Shown here piece after piece: positions 55,562-64,000 of a stretch of 64,000 bases of DNA. The stretch is taken from the NCBI RefSeq assembly GCF_000182565.1, contig NW_015971539.1, positions 863,219 through 927,218 of the forward strand, given 5' to 3'. Under the pieces are notes generated by a model. It was not told the DNA's origin. It ran no database searches and saw only the letters and a list, made by a program, of their open reading frames with translations. Every line of letters starts with the position of its first letter. Position 1 is the first letter of the stretch. Origin of the DNA: Spizellomyces punctatus DAOM BR117 (taxonomy: Eukaryota; Chytridiomycota; Chytridiomycetes; Spizellomycetales; Spizellomycetaceae). The position numbers were made by a program, and so were the translations under genes.

Positions 55562-58500
55562 TTAGTCATCATTTTCTGGCAAGAATCCGCCTCTTGGCGA
55601 CTGTCCGTTCTGAGGCGTAGATCCACCAGAAAAGCTGCCATCACCGTCACCGACTTCATCGTCAGCAAACGGGCCTGCCATGTCCGATTGGTCATCCTCC
55701 TCTCCATCATCTATTGTGTTTTCCGAATAGCGCGCACCATTTCCACCATCTTCTTCCTCATCACTGTCTCCCTGACTTCCGTCCTCGTCCACCATGTACT
55801 CTCTCATCAACCTCTCCTTCGTCAAAACCGAAACAATAAGCTTTTTCCAGCGAGTATACACGCGTCTTTGCCGCTTTCTGATCTCTTGTTCACGCAAGAG
55901 CTGAAGATTCTCTTCATATGCCTGGGAGACGCAAATTACCTATCAGCAAAAGAGCTGCGCGGGTGTGATTTAACCTTGCACAAACCACGATGAGGATTTC
56001 CTCGAATTCTTCGGCAACGACAATACCGTTAATCACTGGCGTTGAACGTCCTGCGTGGAACTCAAATCCGACCTGGCGAAAAGATTAACAATGATGAGGC
56101 CTTCAGTCGAGAAAGAACCTTAGATAGATGTAAACCCACCACTGCATTGGCATAGTCGATTCCAAGCTTCTTCGCCAGTCTGCCTACACCATTCACTGAA
56201 TGAAGAACATGGTATTGAGTACGACGTGTAGCCTCCCACGTTGAAGATAAGCACATCAGCAAACACACATTGTAGATGAACAGCACCGATGGGCAACATA
56301 TTTCGATGAAAGATTTCAATGTTCCCAAAGGCGTTTCTTGGAATCTTTCCCTACATATGCGGCCGGTCATTTATTAGGACCTGCATTCATTACCCAGCCA
56401 AATGCCTCCAGGGCCATATTCACTTACATCGACCAAGGGTTCTGCGACGAATTCCTCCGTCTGCCACTCGCCAAAAACCGCCGACATTGAAGAATCCCCT
56501 TCTGGGCCCAATTCCTCTCTGCTGGCTGGATCATTGAGCTTCTCTGCTTCAATCTGCCGTTTACGAGTAATGGTCGCGACGCGGGCTTTCACATGTTTGA
56601 CAGGTTCTTCATCGGGTTTGACTCGCCGGCCTTTCTTGAGCCATGTTTCTGCGGTATGAAGCTGTTGATACGATTTAGATGGTAGCGAAGATAGGCTAAA
56701 CAAGAAGAACTTGTATATACCTGCTTCACATGACTACGCGGATAGACGAGCTCATTCTTAAATCTTCCAATCGCGTGTGCTTTTCCACGGGGATGAATGA
56801 CCTCGTACTTTTTCAAATGCCGTTCTAACGCATATCTGCAGAAGATCAGCTTCAACAACCCACCCACACATTATGTGCGGCAAAAGGGTGGGTCACAAAC
56901 ATACAATGTATGATCCTTGAATCCCGCTAAACTTGTGGGCATCTTCTCGTCTACTTCTGATTTTTTCAGCTGCTCGTCCTCATTTTTGTCCACTTCATTT
57001 CGGTCGCTCTTTGAGTACAGCCACAGAGTCTGTTCCCACCATCCTTCGCCTTCCTGTCCGGAAGGAAGGCGGAGACGGACAGTACGGGCTCCCCATTGAG
57101 ATGTGTATCGGCGGGTCACGTCTTTGACGCCAAATCCTTTGGTGTGCGCGATGATGTCTTTGTCGTGGCATAACAACCTAAATCACCGAGAGTGCTTACC
57201 TTGCTCATAACCGACGACGTAGCTTATCTGTAACTGGTTCATAGCCGATGCCGGGGGTTCCATAGCTTCAGTGTCCTTTACAATACCTCGCGACGGATCG
57301 ACAGGCACCCACTCCTTATCCACCTGCGAATAGATTTCACACCAACATTGGAGCGGATACGGTATGAGAACTGTAGTGGTACCATTCGGGTTCCCTGTAG
57401 CAGTACCAACAGACGATGATCTCGAACTTGGGCCCTCATAGACTTCCGAATCGCTTCCACGGTCCGACTGTCTGCGTGGTTGTCTAGTCTTTTTGGAGGA
57501 TCGCCCCGATGGTTTTATGGTTGCCTTTTGATTGGATAAAGAAAGTGGTATAGGATGAAGAGAACAAACTAAGCGGGTTTCCAGCTTCATTGCTCGGCAT
57601 GCAGCGGTGAATAGCAATCCAGACACTTCCGCTGATACAAATCGTGTTGGATCGTCCTGAGCCTTTGCCATGTATGCCCCAAATATATCCAGTAAAGTGG
57701 CTGGGCCATCGACCATTTGAGAATCTGAGGTGCCTTGTACTCTCACTTGATCTTTCCACCACCGAGCAAATAGTTTAATGTAATGCGTCAGAAGCTTCTC
57801 GCGATGCCCAGGTCTTTGCCTTGCAGTTGCTTTCCCTTTTCCCTTCCCTGTGCCGCGCTGCTGTCCCGTCAATCCCGCATAAATATCCTCTGGGACAATC
57901 GATACAACTACAGCCTGCAGTTCCTCGTCATTACACCATCTGTTGCGAAATAATCCGCTAGATAATAGGCATAGAAGATGGACTTTATGTATTAGCATTC
58001 GGCGAATGCGGTCCTCTTTACGAATTCCCCGAGACTTGGGCTTTTTAGTGGTTATAGCGCCAGTTACGGAACTTGACTCTGACGTTTTGATGGAGATTTC
58101 AAAGCCTTCATCGGCGATTTCGTTGCTGATTTCAACAGACTGATTGAAATCCATGGTGGAAGTATTCTCAACCCCAACCTCTTCCCACTCTTCGTCCTCC
58201 TCACTATCAGAGTCATCCGCCACCAATTCAGTGGTACAAGCGTCTTTGACTGGACTCGCAGGCACCGGCGACTTTGGAAGAGAATGGTTCTCCCATTGGG
58301 ACTTTGCATGCACCGACGGGTTGAAGAAGTTGTTTAGAAACGGATCAGCACGTTGTGTCGCCGGTGATGGCAAATGTGAAGAATTGTGGCTTTTATCATG
58401 CTCCCCCCGCGCTGTCGATGAACTTCCCGCCGCTCTATGACCAGAGGAGGACCCGGATGCTGCCCATCTTGTCGCATCCAGGGTCTTCACCCGTTTCGGC

Positions 58501-58619
58501 GGAGACAGCGGCTCAACATTGAGTGGTCTTTTATTTTCAGACTTTGTCTTTTCTGAGGATTGTTTCGATAAAGACGATGGAGTTTCATTTTTGCCTGAGG
58601 ATCGGGTTCGGGAGTTCAT
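55562..58619 (-). CDS. XPC: Nucleotide excision repair damage sensor XPC/Rad4
   Basis: The first exon begins at 58619 (MNSRTRSSGKNETPSS) and covers a long charged N-terminus with acidic DDSDSEEDEEWEEV. The transglutaminase-like core includes GIRKEDRIRRMLIHKVHLLC, REKLLTHYIKLFARWWK, VSGLLFTAACRAMKLETRLV and QCWCEIYSQVDKEWVPVDPS. Later exons supply LLCHDKDIIAHTKGFGVKDV, then the BHD1-2 part LERHLKKYEVIHPRGK, LVYPRSHVKQ with LHTAETWLKKGRRVKPDEEP, and BHD3 with LPIGAVHL, NGVGRLAKKLGIDYANAVVG, FEFHAGRSTPVINGIVVAEE and EILIVAYEEN. The C-terminal ~110 residues are acidic and Gly/Ser-rich. XPC/Rad4 with Rad23 recognises bulky lesions and starts repair. Length is roughly 900 residues, within the family range. 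It lies 33 kb from XPA. Confidence 0.94.
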
Positions 58620-58765
58620 TGATTTCCTGAAAAGCAGAGATCACCCTACAAGGAAAGCTTGTGGGAGAGGGTGGGTAAGTATTATTATGTAAGCATATCG
58701 TCTGTGCCATCCAAGGTCAACGAAAGCCGAAAAACAACTTGAGTTGCTGTTGTGATCCCCTGGAC

Positions 58766-59862
58766 ATGCGAAAGGGGAAAAGTAGTTTAAAAGCAAAACT
58801 TTCAAACAGCGTCAAGAGTCGTAATCCATCCATTGTTCAGCAGCAAACAGGATCAGCATGTTCCGAAACCAAATCAGTTCAAGACCTCCTTTGGAGCTCT
58901 CGCCCTCGTGGGAGGGTTAGAGATGCCGACGAGAACAAGGTCGTGAACGCCTATAGTTGGTATCTTGCGCATGTTACGCCTCCGTTGCGAACGAGAACCT
59001 TTGCGGGTCCACCGCCCCCTAATGGTTGGGTCCAATTATGGAAGGGTGAGTTCTCTTTACGTTGGTTTCAAAGCTCAACGAGCTCATGTGGTGATACGTA
59101 GGACCCCGAACGCTAACAGCCGACGACCTGACCGTAACTTGCCAAAGTTTGCAGTCGCTATCTGCAGAGGTCGTTGCCAAAAACCTACGGTTACGTGCAC
59201 GCTTGGCGGGCGATTTGCGGGCGATACCATTTCATCAGAAGGAGAACATAATGAAGTGTGCAACTGGAATGCGGGACACTGATTTGGCCTTGTTTTCCGC
59301 TGAGGATCTTACAATCGTTGCCTTACGAAGATCAGCGGTGACTGTTGAGGGACTCGCGAGATTTCTTAATGTGGCATTAATTGTGGATGAAGATGACATA
59401 CAGCCACATATGGAAGACATGGATGCTGAGAAAAAAGAGGAAATAGTGGATTCGTGGGAAGAGTTGGAGGAGGATGATATGATCCCCAGGTCAATGGAAC
59501 CCGTCGGTTACTCGCATATCCATACTCTCGACATATCCTTCAATGTTCGAATTACTGGGGTGGCTTTTGCAAAGTTGATCACGCAAGCCCTCCCGCGCTT
59601 GTTCATACTCAACATATCTGGTTGTTTTGATCAAGTGCAGGGCCCAAGTACCTTGGGTATACTGTCCAGGAAATTGAATTATCTCAAAGAACTGGATGTA
59701 TCATATTCCAACTGGGTCACAAAAGAGGTTTTGATGTGTATCGGTTGGGAAGAATGGTGGAGGAGCTTGGAGCTACTGCAAATTGTCGACTGTGGAGACG
59801 GTGTACAGGCAGTTAGGGAGGAGCTTAAAGTGATTCGGCCGAGTCTTGTAATCCGATACTGA
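58766..59862 (+). CDS. Leucine-rich-repeat-like protein
   Basis: Two exons (58766-59045, 59102-59862) give 346 residues. The N-terminus is basic and then Pro-rich (PRTFAGPPPPNGW type part before the intron). The second exon has LRR-like units with the pattern xxLxxLxLxx: DDLTVTCQSLQSLSAEVV, AEDLTIVALRRSAVTVEGL, IHTLDISFNVRITGVAFAKL, LFILNISGCFDQVQG and LKELDVSYSNWVTKEVL. An acidic insert EKKEEIVDSWEELEEDDM sits in the middle. The repeats resemble those of F-box/AMN1-type proteins, but no F-box is visible. It probably mediates protein binding; partner unknown. Its start is 147 bases from the divergent XPC start. Confidence 0.65.
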
Positions 59863-59895
59863 TGTGCATGTTTTATTGCGGTTAGCTATTGTTGA

Positions 59896-60524
59896 TTAAA
59901 CATAGAATAACCTAACACTGAATTCTGATAAAGGCATGTCTCCATCGTAAAAGGATGTCCTAATAATTGTGTTTCCGCTCAGAACTGAAGCGGGTATCAT
60001 ACTACCAATGTCCGCCTCAACGGTGTGCTGCCAGGAGTTGGTCGAATTTGGAATTACGAAGCCGAAGGTTGAGGACCAGTCTATTGCATACGGCAAAAAT
60101 AAAAGAAAATATAGGGACGCTAGTATACTACAGACACGCCTACCTTCAGCGCATTCATCATGAACGTAAACCTTCTGAGAGACATGCAATCTTTGAATGG
60201 ATGCCACAGACGAAAATACAATCTCGCGAGATATGGACGGAACAGTTAGAATGGAGGCCGGAAGAGTGGCATGCTTCTCCTGATTGGATATTGTGTCTTG
60301 CCTGCACTTTTGTAAATCTCTGAGTGGAAATAAACCCAGGATGTGCAGTAACATTGACGCGCCATACCAATTCATCTCTTGCCATATTATCTCGCCCGTT
60401 TCGGCATTTCTGAGATTCATGCTCTCTCTTTATAACCAGGACCACAGAGGCGATGAATGCAGCAAATCTATCTGGGATATCCATAGTTCACTCACATTTT
60501 GAATCCTGTGCCTTGGTCCAACAT
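59896..60524 (-). CDS. PDE6D: PDE6D/PrBP-delta prenyl-binding chaperone
   Basis: Four exons (60524-60496, 60427-60368, 60301-60144, 60080-59896) give 143 residues, close to the usual 150. The start MLDQGTGFKIESMNLRNAET matches the GFK..(W)MNLRDAETG opening. Then ATLPASILTVPSISREIVFS, QRLHVSQKVYVHDECAED, WSSTFGFVIPNSTNSWQ, MIPASVLSGNTIIRTSFYDG and SVRLFYV at the end. This is the delta subunit family that carries farnesylated and geranylgeranylated proteins to cilia and is released by Arl3. It is found mainly in organisms with cilia or flagella, so it supports a zoospore stage. Stop codons of this gene and the plus-strand LRR-like gene are only 33 bases apart. Confidence 0.93.
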
Positions 60525-60804
60525 TGCAATAATTGTTATGGCCTGTTTGCCCTTGTCGGAATCTCTAAAGAGCTTGCTTACGTGAACCCACGTGTTAATA
60601 GGCGTCACATGCGTTGCTGATTTGTCTCGTGGAGGAGAGGCGAAGAAGTGGCCTCACAAAGGCTGGAGATCTCCAACGAAGGGGTTACTTGAAGGACACT
60701 GGAAAGCACTTGGCGAACACACGACTTGGATGCACTGGAACAACTAGGTGTTTTGCTGACAAGGCTGCATCCTCACGCCCACTGACGCCCTCGTCCTGAC
60801 CACC

Positions 60805-63553
60805 ATGAATGACTCACCAGCTGTTCGGAGCGATTCTCAGTCTCCTGGTCACAGTCGGGGGCCAGATAAGAAAAGACAAACTCAAGCATGTGGTAGGTTT
60901 TAACTGGGAACTCAGAAGTATCATGTCATACTTGGTTTCTCATTAACATTGCCACGTTCTCTTTGCAAATAGATGGATGCCGGTCGAAGAAACGTCGCTG
61001 TGATGGGCTACGACCTGTTTGCACACAGTGTCTAAAGTCTAGAGTCCGCGATGGGGAAACCATCAAGTGCACATATCTCACAGCCACGAAAAAGCGTGGA
61101 CCTCGGCGGGGCTATCGAAGTGAACTCATCGAAAGGCTCACCACACTGGAAAAGATGATTCTCCCCGAGCAAGGAAAGGATTCGCAGATGGAACCTACGA
61201 TGGTTCCAGTGGCCCAGGGACAATTGAAAGAACTGAGAGCGATGATGGGAAAGAATAATACTGTTGTCAGCGACATTAGACCGACCATTGATGTGGCAGA
61301 AGAAGGTGACGAAATGGGTGGGCTGGAAATGCCGTCACCTGATAGCGGGTTCTCAGGATCGTCGTCAGATTCGCCTGAAGGTCTGGAAATGGCGTATGGA
61401 AGTTTCCCGATAATCCAGCAGACTGCACCCTTTGATATCTATAATGGCACACATGCGGATAGAAGTATCGTAACAGACCTTGGGATGGCGCCTCCTCTGA
61501 CTGCAACTGAAGAGGAGGAACCCTCAAACGCAGAGCCGATGTTTGGGGAATTGGAGACGATACTTGGGATCGGAGGACAAGAAGCGCCTGTTTTTCCTTC
61601 TCTGTCGGCAAGTCCCAGATCCAAAATTTGGGAATTGAGTGGATTAATTGGTGAGTTGGTGCATTGTAGTCTAGTGTACACATTTTTGGCTAATGACGAT
61701 ATTTTAGATTCCAACGATGCGTTTCCCTCTTTTGTTTTTGATGGGGAAACCTTTCAAGACCTTGGTTTCAACATACCTAGCCCAACCTCGACCAATCTTA
61801 CGCCCTCGTATGCACCGTCTGTGGATCTCTACACGCATCTTCGTCATCTCGGATCCGCCATGCGGACTATCGAGCTTCCTAATGCGCCGCTTGTCCAGGA
61901 TGCAAACGACTTATATCATCCTGCAATGATGAATGTCCTGTATGCCAATGGTGCAAAGCTGTCCGCCCATCCTGATCTGATTACGCAATACGGATCGAGG
62001 GCAAATGCGATCAAAACTTTTGTACTGAGAGCAGAAGAAGCATTGATGTCCAAAGGAGTGGACGTCTCAGTTGGAATGATACAAGCTATGCTGATGCTAG
62101 GAGGCCTGTACTATGAGTTGGATGACGGATGGAAAGCTTGTAAATGGATTGGTGAGTATGCAGCGTCAATTTTAGACCCAGGTTTGCACTCCGTGACCAG
62201 CTAACGTTGCCTTCATGTCCAGTCGAGGCGTGCAACCTGTGCACAATCAAGCACTATGATCGGGCGATGCACCACATTGGAATTTATGCTGTCCTACATG
62301 GTCAGGATGAAGATCCTGTGGAGAAGCTTCCTGCTGAGTGTCGGGAGGCCCGCTGGGATACGTGGGCAACTGCACTTATATATGACTCGTATGCAGGGCT
62401 AGCGTCTGGTTTCCCATGTCTCATTGAGGAGGCGGATTATGTTGAACTCTTATACGACCGACGTCCATGGGAGGATGATATGGGGTACATGAGTCGTAAA
62501 CGAAGAGAGGAGGAGAATCAACGATCAAGGATAGCATCCGGCATGCCGGGTGCAACAATCTTCCATGACTCCGGGATGAGTGCTATGATAGAAGGACTAT
62601 TCGTAGGAGAAAATGGAAACCACGGGAGACCTGGGCAAGCTGCGATAGATTTTACTAGGATGATTCAAATCTGCTTTCTGCTAAGGAGGGTGTTACGACA
62701 TATTGCGCAGGTGGACGGGCGTAAGGGAGGGAGCAGCCTGGATCACGATATTGGTTTGGCTCGAGGTGCAGCGTCAGTGCTATCGTCGTTACCTGGGGAT
62801 AACGACACGAGATTATTGCACGAGTCTCTGGTACAATGGTTCTCGACGCTACCGGTCAGTTCCCGGGGGTTCGAAAGCTTGGCAGTCTTCAGAACGGGTG
62901 TGACGGGACCGGCTGCCGCGCCAGACGGGCATCATTGGACCCGGAACCCGACAATGATGCATTCCATCAGTCTTTTCTTGGTGGCTCTCGCCATTCTTCA
63001 TTATCCACGTCAGAACATTATTGACACGCAGCATAACACGACGGCCCATAAAATCTTCCGCATTGATTCTTTCGGCACTCAAGCCATCCGTGTGTCTGCT
63101 CCGCAAGTTGTCACATTGGTTCGAAGAGCATTGACACACCTGTTTCGATGCGCTTACGAAGACAAGCCCATTCCCTTATCACCTGCACCCCTTCGTACGA
63201 CCCCGGATTACAGCAATACTCTCCGGGATACGCCCTTCATTCCCACCCATCCTCCTCCACCGCCCCACCTTTGCATGTCTCCGATGATGGCGCTCGTCAC
63301 CCTCCTCATCATATGCGCGGAGCTGTCCTCCCCAGCCTCAGCTGCCATACTGCAGGAGTGTCTCAACGATGTTTCGACCGTTTTCCTACCTTTCTTGGAT
63401 AATCTGGGTCGAATCTATCCCATGAGTGTGCGATATGCCGCCAGGGTTAGAGCTGTGGTCGGAGGTGTGGTAGGTTGCTCGGTAGAGGTGGGTGTGTGGA
63501 AAGGCGTATGGGCTGCGGGGTGGGGTGTATGTGGGGCTGGGGTGTGTAGTTGA
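60805..63553 (+). CDS. Zn(II)2Cys6 fungal transcription factor
   Basis: Four exons (60805-60892, 60973-61650, 61708-62151, 62223-63553) give 846 residues. Near the N-terminus is the binuclear zinc cluster ACDGCRSKKRRCDGLRPVC with TQC and a later Cys in TIKC, followed by basic linker KKRGPRRGYR and a helix ELIERLTTLEKMILPEQ that could dimerise. An acidic Ser-rich region comes next. The middle-homology (fungal_trans-like) part is seen in LYTHLRHLGSAMRTIELP, MLMLGGLYYELDDGWKACKW and EARWDTWATALIYDSYAGLA. Such proteins bind CGG-type sites and control metabolism or drug response; targets cannot be read. The 57-nt segment 61651-61707 is a good intron but is in frame with no stop, so retention would add 19 residues. 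Confidence 0.9.
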
Positions 63554-63596
63554 CATATGGAATCAAACATGTAAATAAGGTCGTGCTGTCGTTCAC

Positions 63597-63870
63597 CTAT
63601 ATAGAATCTAAATAGAGGTCTGAATTAGGGCTAATTCTTGCATAGTTCACGTTTTATCATGTATTTTGAGAACTCTTACGAGGTAACATTTACCTAGGCA
63701 ATTGAGACTGGAACAATGTAGCGTTTGGATCATTATCAAGTACGTGAGCGTTAATAGTTGTCTGGTCGATAGTAGACCTATGTAATGATGGGTCGCCGAC
63801 TTTACAGGGTGGCCCACTTGAAAAGCGTCTGACCCTGGTCGGGCCGGATGCATAATTCAACGGCAGCCAT
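63597..63870 (-). CDS. Possible very small gene near the right edge
   Basis: Three blocks (63870-63806, 63777-63694, 63636-63597) join in frame to 62 residues beginning MAAVELCIRPDQGQTLFKW and continuing STIDQTTINAHVLDNDPNAT. The intron between blocks 2 and 3 is 57 nt with GTAAAT/AG ends, but the one between blocks 1 and 2 would be only 28 nt, shorter than other introns here. I do not recognise the product. Composition looks coding, and the convergent Zn2Cys6 gene stops 43 bases away. Either a short real protein, or a chance run. Confidence 0.3.
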
Positions 63871-64000
63871 GATACTTTCAACTGATTTCATAGAACATGA
63901 AGCTAGCATGCAACCACCAATATATCACTTTTTCCCTCGCCTCAGAAATAGCCAGCCTCCACGGGCGCCTCTAATAGACTCGACACTCCCATCGACGGCA
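63871..64000. other. Right-edge sequence
   Basis: The last 130 bases show no recognisable feature. Confidence 0.4.

Noticed and set aside
1..64000. tRNA or rRNA genes, CRISPR arrays, transposon ends
   Set aside because: No clover-leaf pattern with a GGTTCGAATC-type arm, no regular spaced repeats and no transposase or reverse transcriptase frame was seen.

Overview
The window is a gene-dense, intron-rich stretch of nuclear DNA from a fungus that appears to build a flagellum, most likely a chytrid-type (zoosporic) fungus. Fungal signs are a Zn(II)2Cys6 regulator, a WSC-domain cell-wall sensor, a DUF7082-type protein, a TYR1-type prephenate dehydrogenase and an aldonolactone oxidase. Signs of a flagellum are a PDE6D homologue, a four-EF-hand calflagin-like protein and a YNPIT-motif coiled protein. 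Genes carry many short introns (mostly 53-79 nt, GT..AG) and several tiny exons. I rebuilt exon chains by hand from splice-site phase; where I give exon ends, they keep frame through every junction.

Layout. 0.6-7.5 kb: an unknown Ser/Pro-rich protein (-), an orphan seven-helix receptor-like protein (-), a small DUF6787-like membrane protein (+) and an ankyrin protein (-). 7.8-12.7 kb: a dehalogenase/epoxide-hydrolase-like protein whose nucleophile position is glycine (+), then a plant-type fatty acid amide hydrolase (+). 13.1-21.8 kb: an SREK1-like splicing factor (-), UCH37 deubiquitinase (+) and Timeless/Swi1/Tof1 (-). 22.8-32.9 kb: DUF7082 protein (+), XPA (-), NDUFA5 (+), a PH-domain protein (+), a VEFS-box (SUZ12-like) protein (-), REX1-B (+) and a METTL21-type lysine methyltransferase (+). 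33.1-44.6 kb: TYR1 (-), COP9 subunit 1 (+), a WSC-TM-SH3 protein (+), a large PPR protein (-) and an ALO/GLDH-like lactone oxidase (+). 44.6-55.4 kb: PTPA (-), TRA2 (-), a small unknown (+), the YNPIT protein (-), an Alr4036-type flavin protein (+), an unknown (-), an AMPK-gamma-like CBS protein (-), an EF-hand protein (+) and a coiled-coil protein (+). 55.6-63.9 kb: XPC/Rad4 (-), a leucine-rich protein (+), PDE6D (-), the Zn2Cys6 regulator (+) and a possible very small gene (-).

Most genes are unrelated housekeeping genes. Genome maintenance is over-represented (Timeless, XPA, XPC, REX1-B, VEFS-box, UCH37, COP9 subunit 1), but they are scattered on both strands and not an operon-like cluster. 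No tRNA, rRNA, CRISPR array or intact transposon was seen. The most unusual items are the seven-helix receptor-like protein, the WSC-TM-SH3 fusion, and the hydrolase with a lost nucleophile.
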